NCBI GenBank assembly: GCA_949710005.1
Contig: OX453278.1
Span: 9,368,597 to 9,432,596 of the forward strand
Reading direction: 5' to 3'
Length of the DNA: 64,000 bases
Origin: Ricordea florida
Taxonomy: Eukaryota; Cnidaria; Anthozoa; Corallimorpharia; Ricordeidae
A model generated the notes under the pieces. That model ran no database searches, had not been told where the DNA came from, and worked only from the letters and a program-made list of their open reading frames with translations. Below, in pieces: positions 1-11,689 of this stretch (the first letter of the stretch is position 1; each line of letters begins with the position of its first letter). Made by a program: the position numbers and the translations under genes.

Positions 1-90
1 GTTGTTCACTCCATTTCTTAGTTGTTAAGTACGAAAGCCACACATCACCTGATATTAAAATTGCTGTAAAGAAAAACAACATGGTTATCA
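1..90 (-). CDS. ABC transporter gene L, exon 4 (partial, start of TMD2)
   Basis: This is the beginning of an exon that runs off the left edge. On the minus strand it reads as a hydrophobic helix (MLFFF.AILIS) followed by LSYLTTKKWSEQ, the first membrane segment of the second transmembrane domain of an ABCC4-like exporter. The acceptor AG sits just before position 90 and the phase (two bases completing a split codon) matches the donor at 420. The paralogous exon in gene R (27948-27510) is nearly identical over this stretch and continues further, which supports the call. The rest of TMD2 and NBD2 of gene L lie outside the window. Confidence 0.8.
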
Positions 91-419
91 CTTGCAAGTG
101 AAACATTTATTCCTTGATGCATTAGAGAGGATACCGGCTGTTGTGACCTGTCCTACACTGCTTGTCTGTTACGACGTCACATAATATTATGCAAATAGTT
201 GAAAATAATAAAAATGATGATAATATTAGCAATAATTATGGTTATGTTAATAATTATAAAATCAAAAGCAGTGATATTGGTTATGACAATAATAATAATC
301 ATGATGATGAGTACGATGTTTTGTTCACATCGATCAGGATGATAATCAGCATATCTATAGCTGTAAGACAAATTAAAGTATGCTGTTTTTTCGCATTTTT
401 AATCGCTTCTCAAGCTTAC

Positions 420-1738
420 CTTGATTAAGAAGAAACATACTTAATACCAATAACATCACCAAAATACTTCCACCAGTTGCGAAGTAATCCCAATAGAGTC
501 TCCAAGAAACTTGTCCAATAGCACGGTCCTCATCAAATATCTTCAATCCTTTTGATTGAGTTTTCTCAAATTGAGTTTGCAAATTTTCCTTTAAGAATTT
601 AGAATCAGCTGGTAATGGATGATGACAAGTTAGGGTTGCTTCATTTATATACTTTTGGCTTGATAGACCCAGGATTCCATCCAGTGCTCCACTCGTATTA
701 AGCATCTCGAAACTACCTTCTCTTTGTAAACGACCCTTGTTTAGCACAATTAGCTTATCAGCTCGTGTCAGATGTTTCTCTTGGTGTGTCACCAAGACTC
801 GAGTTTTGTCGCGTAAAAGCTCTGCCAGACATTTTTGAAAGATGAACTCGCTAACTTTAAAGTCCACTGCACTCAAAGGGTCGTCCAGTAATATAATGTC
901 AGCATTAGCATAAGCTGCGCGTGCGAGATTCAGTCGAGCCCGCTGACCGCCACTAAGAACTATGCCTCGTTCTCCTACGAGTGTTTCATCGTGCTCTGGA
1001 AATCGCTCTATATCCTCGGCAAGAGCGCATGCGTCCACCACCTTTCTGTATTTCTCGTTATCATATGGTTTACCAAAAAGTATGTTTTCTTTGATAGTAC
1101 CAGAGAAGACCCAAGCCATTTGTGGTACAAGGACAATGGTCCCATTAACATGTATTCTCCCACTGGTTTGAGGTATCTCCCCTGCGATTGATGAAAGGAG
1201 CGTTGATTTTCCACTGCCAACTGGACCTGTCAACACTGTCAGAGATTTTACGGGTACATCAAAACGTATGTCCTCCAAAAGATATTTATCACTCGCTTGA
1301 CATGTGAGATGGGACACGCTGAGGGCCAAAATGGGTTCTGCATACATTACAGGTTCTCCGGTTTTCACACTGGTTGTTTCTTCTATTTCTATACTATTTT
1401 GCCTTTTTGGATTATTCAAATTATCATCATAAGTTTTGTATTGCTGTGAACTTGTAAGTAATGGAAGGTTCTTCAAAAGTAAAAACTCCTCTATCCTCTT
1501 AAGAGACACCGAAGTTTCAGATAGTTCAAATAACCCACGGAACAAGTAACCCGTTACTCGTCTTTTTGAGTATGTCATAAAAGATAGGAGCATGAAAGCT
1601 AGAGCTGGAGTCACTGGCCGTTCAGTTAGCACAAGAGTCACCACTGATATGAAAGTAGCCACAGCCCCAGATGAGACTCTGAAAGCCGAAATGGTAGACA
1701 GCACAGCATTCTTTACGCGGATCTTGCTGATCTCTTGC
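420..1738 (-). CDS. ABC transporter gene L, exon 3 (end of TMD1 plus NBD1), ABCC4-like
   Basis: This large exon codes the last helices of TMD1 and a complete first nucleotide-binding domain of an ABCC-subfamily (MRP4/ABCC4-type) exporter at the plasma membrane. Visible motifs in order are Walker A GPVGSGKST, the Q-loop region VPQMAWVFSGT, the ABC signature LSGGQRAR, Walker B ILLDDPLSAVD and the switch histidine in VLVTHQEKH. The exon ends with the first strand of the linker (RLYWDYFATG) and a hydrophobic helix. Boundaries: acceptor CAG before 1738 and donor GTAAG after 420, with phases matching the neighbouring exons. It has the same length (1319 nt) as the gene R copy at 58799-60117. No frameshift is seen. 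Confidence 0.88.
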
Positions 1739-2015
1739 CTGAAATAGATTTTATTTGTATCAGAATGGAATATGACAATATAATTCTATAAAAAGAATGG
1801 CTTTTCTTGGCAAGAAGGAGGAAGATTCTGCAGTGGAAAACAATGTAGGGATTCACAGTAAATACCAGTGGGCTTGGTGGAATAGATCTAAGGTAAAACC
1901 TGTTACTTTGGTTAGTTCGATTAAGCTCTCAGCCAGTCGGCAAGGTACCATTTCTCCTAACTTTAAAAAAAAAACCTTGTGGAGAAAAAAGAAATGGAAG
2001 ATAAATCCTTCTCAC

Positions 2016-2395
2016 CTTCGTACAATTTTTATCTCCTCTCGGAATACTGATTCCCATACACGTGTTTTTATGGCGCGAAATCCTGATACAGCTTCATTCG
2101 TCAATGAAATACGTTGATCTGACACTGTTGCCGTGTTTCGGCGTACTGTAGCGTTAAATGAACAGATTGTGATGAAAAATGGCAACGATGCTACAAGAAA
2201 AGCAACTCCTGTGACGGCCTGCCATCCAAGTAAAAAACTTAATAGAGAAGTGAGAACAACAAAGTCAAGTAATGCCTGGAGCACCTCGAAGGACCAGTAA
2301 GGAGCGAGTTCAAACCGCTGAACATCATTGGACACTAGATCAATTACCTGACCTGTTGAGAACGCCATCAAGGTGTGTTTGCTAAGAAGAGGAAT
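2016..2395 (-). CDS. ABC transporter gene L, exon 2 (TMD1, middle part)
   Basis: The 380-nt exon codes IPLLSKHTLMAFSTGQV, the conserved loop STGQVIDLVSNDVQR, and two hydrophobic helices ending in TVSDQRISLTNE and IKTRVWE. This is the ABCC family TMD1 region after the first helices, where 'TTGQI.NL.SND' and 'D.RI..MNE' are conserved. I set the acceptor at 2396-2397 rather than the nearer AG because it joins in frame with exon 1. The donor GTGAG follows position 2016. The gene R copy (60436-60815) has exactly the same length, so the exon structure is conserved. Confidence 0.85.
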
Positions 2396-2611
2396 CTATT
2401 CAAAGCAAACATAAAAGGAGGTTAAAATTGAGATAGGAAATACAAAATGTCCTTGTCTTAACCTCCCTCTTGGTTAAAAACTCATACGCACGAATTTGTT
2501 GAGGTAACAACGTCATCGGCCTGAAAATTGTTTTTAAAATATCCACGGAACATTCCGTACTGTTGTTCACGTGTTCTCGCAATTCCATTCACGCTGGGCT
2601 AAATTTAAAAA

Positions 2612-2640
2612 AGTGATATGCATGAAAAATGCATATCACT
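2612..2640. repeat. Perfect 12-bp hairpin in intron 1 of gene L
   Basis: AGTGATATGCAT is followed by a 5-base loop and its exact reverse complement. It lies in intron 1 of gene L and is probably the tip of a small foldback element. No gene is seen in the rest of the intron (2641-4201), which carries scattered GC-rich MITE-like fragments. Confidence 0.6.
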
Positions 2641-4026
2641 CATAAAACGAATCTCGCTCCACCAGTCTTTATTGTCATAATAGACCACGCTACACTAGTA
2701 CTTAGTTGATAACCGAACTTCCTATTTATCATTACTGCGCTCTTCATAATATAACATACTACAGCTAACAAATAAATAAGCCTCCTCTGGGCTTTGTTCT
2801 GTTACTTAGCACGCAGGAGGTGACGAGAGCACGAAAGAAGTGTAGGGGGAAACACGAGCCGCAGGCGAGTGTTTCTCCCTACTTCTTGATTCACGAAAAC
2901 GAGCTTTTATTTTCGATCAACTCCCAGTGTTTTTTTTTCATCGCGCGCGCTGAATGTCGTCAGGACTGTCCTTTATACTCTAATAAAGTACAGCAATTTG
3001 GGCCAATCAGCGAGCTGGTATGAATACGTCCAACACTCTCATTGGTTCAAAATACAAAGGCTGTCCAACCATCAAAGTTTGAACGCAAAGCACTGAAAAG
3101 TTTTTGAACGCGAGATTTTTTCAGCTCAGTCAAGATATTTTTAAACATTCTCAAGTCTTAAATTAATCGAAATCCAGTCAAATTATGGCCCATGAAGACA
3201 ATAACAAGAAAAAACCATTTGTGGAATTTAGCAGAAGAAAACAAACAAGACGAACTGCTTAGCTTGCTGCTGAAACTAAGACAGTGTGCCACGTTTTCTG
3301 AATGGACAACGCTCAATTTATGTCAATGCGAGAACTGCAGTTTTCTTTTGTGCTTTTAGTCTATGTTTTAATGATAATGTTGTGGATAGATGAATTCGAC
3401 ACACAAGCAAATTTCTGTGTGTTTGATCCTTACTGTTTGTCGTTTTTACTAACTGCGACGTAAGGGAGCTCAAATTAAGCAACCAAGACTACAACGCCGA
3501 TTACTGTCCCAGTGACAAAAGTGGATTTGTCTTCCTCTTGTACTGTTGACGGTAGGCAAGTTTCATATCCTTTTCATTTTTCTTTGAAACTGTATAATTT
3601 TCCACTTAGTCCGTTTGCAGTCCATTTCGAATTTTTGCCGTCAACCTTCACGTCTTCAGCTGAGAAGACTTGTAAATTGGTCACTTCACGTTATGGTTTT
3701 GCATAGCTTGGCACTGAAACCAACCGAACTGTATTTTACTTGGCAATTTTATTGTTTCATTCAAAAACGCATTGTTTGATGGTTTCCTGGTTGATGTCGT
3801 AATCCTGTTTTTCTTAATTTAACTCCCCATTTTTTCAAGTGCTGACTTAGTTGTTTAACTCGGTCTCTATATCTACATTTTCCTAGAGCTCCTCATCTTG
3901 GCATTCTTGTATATGTAAGGGATGCTTTGTTCGAGCTCGTTCAGAATATTTTACGAAAAGCTGGTAAACTCTTTAAAAAATTCCGCCACTTTTTTCACTG
4001 CTCAAAGCCGGGGGATGACGCGAGCA

Positions 4027-4054
4027 GCGTCCTTTATACACTGATAAAGGACGC
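4027..4054. repeat. 11-bp hairpin in MITE-like sequence
   Basis: GCGTCCTTTAT, a 6-base loop and the exact complement form a hairpin. A related motif (GTCCTTTATACTCT followed by CCAATCA) lies near 2970-3010 in the same intron. The two probably belong to one degraded non-autonomous DNA transposon or two members of one family. No open reading frame is convincing between them. Confidence 0.45.
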
Positions 4055-4201
4055 TGTTTGGACCAATCATATCGCGCGTAGTATCGGCACTCTATTATAA
4101 CAATATATAAATACCAGTTGTTTCTTTATGTATCCTAAGCAATATTTTAAAGACAGTGTCATATAAAACTTAATATCATTCGAAATTTATCAAATTCGTA
4201 C

Positions 4202-4750
4202 CTTATGATAGACAATCCCTTTGATGGCACTGCATATTTGTACGCCCAGCAGTTCACATCGATAGTAAACGTGGTGCGGGGTTAAGCTTTTTACGATGTT
4301 TATTAAAGCCAACGAGGCAGCACAACCGTAAAGTAAATATTCTGTTTTCTCGTCGTAATTTGACATCAGCCCCGTGACAAGAAATCCAATCATTAACGGC
4401 ACAACAGCACCACAAATGCTTTCCAAAAGCTGGAGAGAAAGGATTAGTAAAATACGCCAAAGTGGTACAATCCTTAAGAGGCATTTCCAAAGTTTTGGTC
4501 TTTGTTTTCCTTTGCATCGTTCCACCTCTTTCTCCCACAGACTTAGGAGCTGTTCCGTAACTGAGCGCGTTGTCATCTCTTCGTCAAGGGGAAGGAAATC
4601 GCTCTGTTCTAAGGGACGTTGACTGCCTTTCTTGAACACGTCGTTTAGCCACTGAAATGTTATAAGAGAAAGAAGGTTGACACGCTTGGGCTCAATTTTC
4701 TCACCGTCGTCATTGGAAGGAACCCTCTGGTATCCAGACATCTGGTCCAT
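4202..4750 (-). CDS. ABC transporter gene L, exon 1 with start codon
   Basis: First coding exon of gene L. The likely start is the methionine at 4750 (MDQMSGYQRVP); an upstream methionine at 4858 is open but looks less like a family N-terminus. The protein begins with the ABCC4-type cytosolic lead, including NLLSLITFQWLNDVFKKG and the acidic 'LPLDEEM' patch, then two hydrophobic helices (about residues 95-120 and 140-165), ending at VYHK before donor GTACG. Its phase joins exon 2 exactly. The corresponding exon of gene R is not in the window and presumably lies to the right of 64000. Confidence 0.82.
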
Positions 4751-5544
4751 GACTTGGGAGTTAAAAGCACTCACGGAGAGAATAAACGAACTTTTTCTTT
4801 TATGGCTCTCAATACAAGAATCCAGTGTCTCCTTGAAATCATGAGATGGATCTCGCAAAATGGATTTAAAAGGCTAAAAGAACAAGCGAGGCAGTGAGGT
4901 ATGGCGCACTTATCTAAACAAGCGTTGTGGTGAAGATTAGATGCACATCTACATAAAGCCAAGCTAATTAATGGTTGCTGTATTCATTGTACATGCAGTA
5001 CTTTAATTCCTACAATGCCCTGGGGCGAAATTAGGAAAGACCAAAAGTACTTAAAATTTTTTTTTGTGATCGAAATGCAAAATTTATTAAGAATATCTTG
5101 AATGTCAAAAGATATAAAGTTCTATGAATCCTCCATCTCACAATTGATCAGATTTTGCCACCTGCGATAAAGTTATATTGCAGCCCTTGTCACAGGTTAG
5201 CACACAAACACAGAGACTTCCCACATCGTTCATGCAGAAACATTCTTAATCAGAAAATAATGAGAGCAAACTCTCAAGAATGCATCTGACTGTGGAAGTG
5301 GTCAGCCGTGCATGGCCAATTGCCCTGTTTGAAACGACTTCTTCCTTCGGTGACATTCATTTTTTTGAGGAGGAAATTTCCCCATTCAAATGCCTTGTTT
5401 TTAATTTCAACAATCTGCAGTAACATGAACAGTCAAAGACTGCATTGTCTACTGTTTCTACAAAGTCAGTGGCTTGTAAACAATTGCTCAATAACCATGT
5501 TAAAGGAAACTTATTACCATCACTAAAGAAAGACCGTCGAGACA

Positions 5545-5655
5545 AATGGAGAACTGACATCAATCTCAACCCACGTGTGACCGCGGGAACCGAACCCAGC
5601 TTACAGAGGTGGAAGACGGGTGTACTCAGCAATGCGCCAATCTTGCTTCCCAAGT
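5545..5655 (-). mobile_element. tRNA-derived SINE fragment
   Basis: Read on the minus strand the segment has an A-box-like stretch (GGCGCATTGCTGAGTAC) and a B-box (GGTTCGGTTCC) about 35 bases later, the internal RNA polymerase III promoter layout of tRNA-derived SINEs. The anticodon arm does not form a clean tRNA, so I call it a SINE head rather than a functional tRNA. Confidence 0.5.
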
Positions 5656-6424
5656 GTTAAAGCTTGCTATCAGTCAGTACTAAAGCGGATTAGTTGAAGA
5701 GCCCTGACCTTCTTCTTGTTCTTGATAATACGCTGTGCCTAAAGCCTGAGTAGTGTATTCCTGCCGACTCTAGCGCAGCCGAAAAGAAATTAATTTTCTA
5801 TCAAATTATTTCTTAGCTATCACCAGAATCGACAGGCACTTTGCATAAATGATCAGCGGAATCAAAACCGTCTTTTCCATTTCGGTATGGTGACTCGATG
5901 ATAAAAGTCTTGACTTCACCACAATGAATACAAACCCTTTCATATAAAAGTTATTATCTCTTGCTTTCCAACCAAATTATTTACTACCAGGAACACATTT
6001 CTTGTTCTTATTTTCTTTACGACACCAAATCAACATGAGATATATACACCCATTATCAATTTTATGAAGTCACTAAACCAACAACATCCCTGCCCCAGAC
6101 ATGCGCCAGAACCATCCAGGAATCACAGAATCTGCATCAGCGTCACTACCATCCAGCTATGGCTTTACTATATGATATCAGTCCAGTACGAGAGGGTCAA
6201 ACACGGTTTAGGTGTTGCATTCAATAACATAGAATCCATCTGCCAGAACCATCCAGGTTATTAAAATTTGATTGAATCTAAAAGCCACTAGAAATACGAC
6301 TCCCTCAAAACCTCGTTAAGCTAGTTTTTGAGAACTCATAATTGTTTTTCCTGAGGGATAAGACCCCAATTTATGTATTTAGTTATTATTATATTATTTT
6401 CACTTTTTATATTTTCTAATTTCT

Positions 6425-6560
6425 TGTCTTGATTATTATTATTATTATAATTATTATTATTATTATTGTATTATTATTTTTATTAATATAATTACTGGTA
6501 TTTATATTATTATTATTATTAATATAATTACTGGTATTGATATTATTATTTTTTTTTTTT
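6425..6560. repeat. ATT/TAT microsatellite with short duplication
   Basis: The tract is made of ATT triplets and contains a tandemly repeated unit including 'ATATAATTACTGGTATT', seen at about 6484 and 6520. It ends in a poly-T run. Simple sequence, no coding content. Confidence 0.75.
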
Positions 6561-7959
6561 TATGTTTAACATAATATGCTGTTATGGGGTGGGGTTGTAT
6601 GTCCTAATCTGGGAAAAGGCTCCTGTGCTACTACAAGCAATACAGTTTTCTTCTGAATAGGGTTTGTATCCGATGTGGTAAAAATTACTCAACTCTGAAC
6701 AATACCATTTCTTCTTTTAAGCTTAGAATCTAGTCGTGGTTGCCACAGCCATAAGATCTTGAAATTCCCTGACTTTTTCCTGAAAAATGTAAAATTTCCC
6801 TTACCAACTAAATTAGAAAAGTCACAAATTTGTCCTGGTAATGGCCTTCAACCTCTCCTCACAGCCAGGTCACATACATTGTACATGGATATATAGTTAA
6901 CATAACAAAGTCATAACAAAACCATGGAAAAAGGATTAATTTTCTTGGAAATCCAAAATCAGCTTGTCATTTAATTCTACCAATCCAACACAATTCATAT
7001 CACATTCTTGGTTACACCAAACCATCGCTGCATTGGAAGGAAATAACTCGGTACTCTTAAATTTCACTTTTCCCTGACTTCTCTCAAATACTTAAACTCT
7101 TCCTGACCCTGAAGAATTTTTTCTCTTACCATTTCCTGACCTCTGGCAATCATGCTGGTGCAGTCATTTGTCCATACAGTTAGTGTGGAAAATCATGATT
7201 AAAAGCATAGGGCATTTAGGAAACTCTAAAGACTTGTTATTACATACAGCAGCCTTGCAAGGAATATATAAGAAAGTTCGTAAAAATTTTGGTATTGCTA
7301 ACGTTTGTTTCTCAATTATAGAGTTTTTCCAATTTAAAAGGTCAACTTTGTTATTAAAAGGTCAACGTTGTTATTAAATATTTGAATTTAACATCATAAA
7401 GATGACTTAAACAATATTAAGGGAAAAGGTTAAGATGTTATGCTTAATTTTTGAAAGTAGGGCTTAAATTAACTTTTCATTTGTGGAAAAAGGGTGGGGG
7501 CGATGAGAATACTTCCCAGGGATACATGGAACTCAAAGGTAAAAACCCATTTTGAAATGGCTGTAAAACTTGTCTGCCCAACCGAAACCTAGTAATTACT
7601 TAATACATATATGTAGCAAAGATATATAACAAAGGGAAATACTACTCACAAGTCAGTAATAACATATGCTTTATTTACAAATAATTGCATTGATCACTGA
7701 TAATATTGCAGAACCAGTCACTTAGTGTTTGGTATCTTTTCTGTTGAAAATGCTGAACATAACTGCTACATCAAACAAATCTACAATACAATTTCACTGT
7801 TTCAATGATATCAGATCACATAATTATAAATAATTGCTATCACAACTGAACCTCTGTATTGAGAATTTCTTTAAGATGAAAGGCAATCGCTTCACAACGA
7901 AAAATACCTACTTGCATTCTCATTGCACTATTAATACTACGTGACTGTAATCTTTCATT

Positions 7960-8515
7960 TCTTTGCGGTTGGTTTCTGTTTCCCCTTTCCTAACACTTTT
8001 TTCACTACGATATGGCAATCTGTCTTGTCGTTCGTCTTCTGATTCTCTCTGTATGCTGGAGGTCGTTCCTACTGGGTTTCCGTTTAAAGTCATATTGCTA
8101 CATTTTGTTCACCAATTTCGTTATGTAATCGCTCTCTCATGTCCTGTATAGCTAAAACGAGTCTTTGTTACGATCTATAACAAATTCAATTTCCAATCTA
8201 ACTTGATTGCATTCCTGGTCCTTTTTCTTGCTGTTTCCTTTGCCTTTCTTGAGCGAGCAGTCGTTGTCTGCTGCGATGTCTCTTGTTATCGTCCCTAACT
8301 TAGTTTCCCAATCTCTTCTTTGAGTCGCCACTTCCCGTGCGCTGATTTTTGCGGCATTCAAACTTACTCGACGACGATCTCGGGCCGCTCTTTCTTGTAT
8401 ATCTCGGAGATCTTCTTACTGTGATGATCTTCCAGGATTAGTGAAATCGGTTTCCACAAAATTCACATTATTTTCAAAACGTCCTTCACGGAATTCGTAA
8501 TGGCGAACGGACACC
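7960..8515 (-). repeat. Dispersed repeat, copy 1 (related copy at 61335-61850)
   Basis: On the minus strand this segment reads as a decayed coding-like sequence with 'DLRDIQER' followed by a basic stretch and later 'KKKDQECNQV'. A clearly related copy lies in plus orientation at 61335-61850, with matching blocks such as the DLRDIQER and KDQE(C/F)NQV regions. Both copies have an adjacent long (TA)n tract on the same side. I do not recognise the family; it behaves like an interspersed element with a protein-coding ancestor. Confidence 0.55.

Positions 8516-8519
<4 letters not shown>

Positions 8520-8572
<53 letters not shown>
8520..8572. repeat. (TA)n microsatellite
   Basis: An uninterrupted TA dinucleotide tract of about 50 bases borders the dispersed repeat at 7960-8515. 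The related copy near 61.3 kb is bordered by the same kind of tract, so the microsatellite probably belongs to the element's end. Confidence 0.85.
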
Positions 8573-8579
<7 letters not shown>

Positions 8580-8715
8580 ATTAGAGTAAATGTTTGAAAG
8601 AAAATTTGCCCTGAATGGGATTTGAACCCACGTCCCCCCGCATACTAGTCGGGTGTGATAACCACTACACCACCAGGACAACCATGCTGGCAACATAGCA
8701 ATCGAAGTGGTGTAT
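8580..8715 (-). repeat. tRNA-like repeat unit, copy 1
   Basis: On the minus strand GTCCTGG and TCAGGGC can pair as a seven-base acceptor-like stem with wobbles, enclosing a tRNA-like A-box (TGGTGTAGTGGTTATC) and a T-arm with GGGTTCAAATCCC. The anticodon stem is mismatched. A near-identical copy lies 361 bp downstream. This looks like a tRNA-derived SINE or tRNA pseudogene unit rather than a working tRNA. Confidence 0.6.
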
Positions 8716-8788
8716 TGTGTGATTGAAGACTGGGTCTCCCGGCAATTTTCCTTCAAGGTGACAGGGTAGTGGAAGCCTATAACTCCGT

Positions 8789-8828
<40 letters not shown>

Positions 8829-8940
8829 AAGTCAACTTAGCAGGAGACAAGGGAGGATCAAGTTAATGATACAGGCTATTTTTTATATGAATATGTGTAT
8901 ATGAAGAAACCACTAACCCTATACACCCCAAATAATCATA

Positions 8941-9095
8941 TTAATTAGAGTAAATGTTTGAAAGAAAATTTGCCCTGAATGGGATTTGAACCCACGTCCC
9001 CCCGCATACTAGTCGGGTGTGATAACCACTACACCACCAGGACAACCATGCTGGCAACATAGCAATCGAAGTAGTGTATTGTGTGATTTATACCT
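8941..9095 (-). repeat. tRNA-like repeat unit, copy 2
   Basis: Near-identical to the unit at 8580-8715, including the shared flank AAATTAGAGTAAATG and the 3' flank reading ATAGCAATCGAAGT. The two copies are in direct orientation with unrelated sequence between them. Confidence 0.6.
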
Positions 9096-9215
9096 TGTAT
9101 AAAAGCGGTTAGATTTCCATTCGCTCCGACGAAGGGCTAACGCTCGAAACGTCAGCACCTCCCTTTTATCTTATGGTGGTATAACTTACTTAAATCAATT
9201 CGTTAGATTTCCAAC
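9096..9215 (+). mobile_element. Possible 3'-terminal fragment of a Penelope-like or similar retroelement
   Basis: The stretch containing GACGAAGGGCTAACGCTCG followed by AAACGTCAGC resembles the short terminal segments commonly found with Penelope-like elements in invertebrate genomes, and a Penelope-like element lies 2.5 kb downstream. The match is by memory of family style only. Confidence 0.3.
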
Positions 9216-9339
9216 CGCATACTTCATCATGGATGCACCGTCACATTCCAGAAACTACTGACCCTGCATTCACTGCCTGAACAAAACAACTACACCGTGC
9301 ATAATTAAGTAAGGGATTATACGGCAATCTAGGATAACG

Positions 9340-11437
9340 CAATGGCTTTTTATCGTGGTTCATCAGGTTTTGCACTTCATGCGGTTCAAAACTAGCACAA
9401 TGCTCAAAATTCTGTTGGAAATGTGGATCTCCTGTGCATTCTGTTCCTGAAGATGCAGGGCCTAGCAGCACCAACCTTGTGTTTGGAAAACCAAACAACA
9501 AGCAGCCTAAATCCTTTGAGGACTACATGAATTCAAAGAAGAAGCAAGTGCGGTCTGAATCACAATTCCGTTCAAAAAGGAAATTCAAACAAAGCCATGA
9601 TGAAAAGGTTACAATTTATATTGGTCTAATGAAACTGGTTGGAGATGACCTCAAACCCATCTGGGGTAAGCGGCTGCCTGTTCAAGTAGCAAGAACAGCC
9701 AATTATGCAATAATCGTATCCAACGGCATTGAAAAGTGGCAAGCATTTCATAAGAAATTTGATGCTGATGAAAATTATGTTCTATTATATGAAGATGGAA
9801 GTCATGCTATCTGCATGCCAGGCCAACATGAGGATTTTGAGCTTGAAAATTACAAGACTGAACTTGGCAGAGACTATAGGAGAATAACAATGTACCTGTG
9901 CACGTCATGGGAAGTTGACATATCTGAAGGCAATACTGAGTTAGTACATAAGGCTTCCAAGAAAAGTACTGCCTCGGTGGCTGGATGTTCATCAAACTCA
10001 GCAGATGCTGCGCCTGGAAGTCCTTCAGTAGTTAAAACTCAGCCATCACCAGTCACTGCTCCAGTGGAAAGCTCCTGTCTGGTAAACATCCCTTCTTTAC
10101 AGTGTAATTCATCAGGCAGTCACACAATGAATGAATCAAGCTCAATCCACTCTTAGCAGATTCTAGATGATGAGAACATAGCAAAGATGCTTCAAGAATG
10201 AGATAACGATGTGGATTGTTTTGAAGATCCTACTAACTTTTCAAGCATTGGTTTAACAGAAGCAGGTCAAGTTGTACAGCTCTTATCATCAAGAGTAGAC
10301 AAAACTCAGCAGTATTTCCTTGTTTGCCGCCGCCTAGCACCTTTCACAACAATACTGGCACTGTGGCAAAGGCAATCCAAGAAAATTCCACCCACAGCTG
10401 TTCTACGTGTGAAATACATTGGGAAGCTGGCATTGATACAGGGGCAATGTCACAAGAATTCTTGACTGAAGCTATTTCAAATATGGGCAAAGAGCTTTTC
10501 CCGGATGACAGCCCAGTGGACTCAATATACCATGCCCAAAATGGGAACTTTCGCACCTGCAGCGAAATAGTTGCCGTGTCCTTGGCCCAAGGAGGACCAC
10601 CTCTATGTTTTCTTGAACATTGGTCAACATGGTCAACATGGTCAACATCCAAGAGAAAGACTTAACAAAAAAGGAACAAGTGTTTCTAAATAATATAAGA
10701 CAAAATCCCCATGATTATTCAGATATAATATTTAAACATGGTTACACAGGTCCAGTTGATGAAGAGCACCGTGACGAAATTGCAGAATGATCTTTGAAAG
10801 CAACCTTGGTTGACCGTCGGTCTTTGTACATGAGGGAGGTTTTAAAAGGAATGTCCATATATGGGCTGCAAGAGTTGATACAGAGCAACCAAAGTATCTG
10901 TCAGCAACTGTTTGTCTGTGGAAATTTAAAGGAAAAGCTACACCCAAATGCCAACTACCTGTATTCGATTATGACTCCACAATTTTCACCCACTGGCTCC
11001 TCAAGAAGACTCATCGAAGAGAATATCATGGATCATTTTCAAGACTGGTTATGTCTGATTGAGGATGGCAATATTGTAGGCCACTCAACAGCCATTGCCT
11101 GGAATTATGAAGGTCAGGATCATGGCAGTCTTGACAATGCCATGCAAGGAGGAGAACTGGAGACATTCCAACATCCAGATGTAGCAGTGGCAGGTGTCAT
11201 GGGCTGGTTGACAGAACAAAAGCACAACTGACCGATTGACAATCAGGAGTATAAAATAACAGTTAACTTTAATCATGATTGTCTTAAGGCAAATCCCAAC
11301 CATAGGATATGGTTTCCTCGTGTAGGGGCATGTGCTAAGGAAATCACCATCCCTGTAGAGCACATACATACTTTGATGACTTCAAAGAACTTTTTGTCCT
11401 TGCATTTTGCAAAGGCCAAGCTTTTGCTAACCCTTAG
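9340..11437 (+). pseudogene. G2E3-like protein with N-terminal zinc ribbon and HECT-like C-terminus, decayed
   Basis: A broken copy of a protein of the type annotated in many animals as 'G2/M phase-specific E3 ubiquitin ligase-like'. It starts with a zinc-ribbon-like CTSC...CWKC motif (about 9380-9430) and continues into an open frame to 10156 with a Ser/Pro-rich tail. Frame changes follow. A HECT-like segment has GIDTGAMSQEFL, AVSLAQGGPP, RRSLYMREVLKGMS and GVMGWLTEQKH, ending near 11437 with FCKGQAFANP and a stop. At least two in-frame stops and two frame changes disrupt it. The HECT active-site cysteine region is not visible. It is intronless over 2 kb, so it is a retrocopy or a TE-borne gene. 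Confidence 0.6.
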
Positions 11438-11689
11438 GTTTTGATACTATTCCTGGATAGGTTTTCCTAAATCTAAAATTATTTACCTCAGTTTAGGCAC
11501 CATAACTGTGCATTGTAGCTACAGTTTTAGTTTACAGCATGAAGTGTTGTTCTATATGACCTTTCTATGAAAGACAGTATGTTGTGTTCTGTAGTGATTG
11601 AGTTATGAATTGACTCCATATCAGGGCCTGAAAATAATAATATTATTTCTTTTAAAAGTAGACTGTTAATCATTTTACTCAAAAAGAGA

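Larger units (their letters stand above)
4860..7958. other. Upstream region of gene L, no gene recognised
   Basis: This AT-rich stretch lies upstream of the gene L start. Apart from a tRNA-derived SINE near 5.6 kb and an ATT-type microsatellite near 6.45 kb I see no coding signal; the open frames are short and lack family motifs. The promoter of gene L presumably lies just right of 4750, but I could not identify a specific element. Confidence 0.5.

Noticed and set aside
8611..8685. Functional tRNA gene
   Set aside because: A- and B-boxes and an acceptor-like stem exist, but the anticodon stem is mismatched and the unit is part of a longer repeated block.
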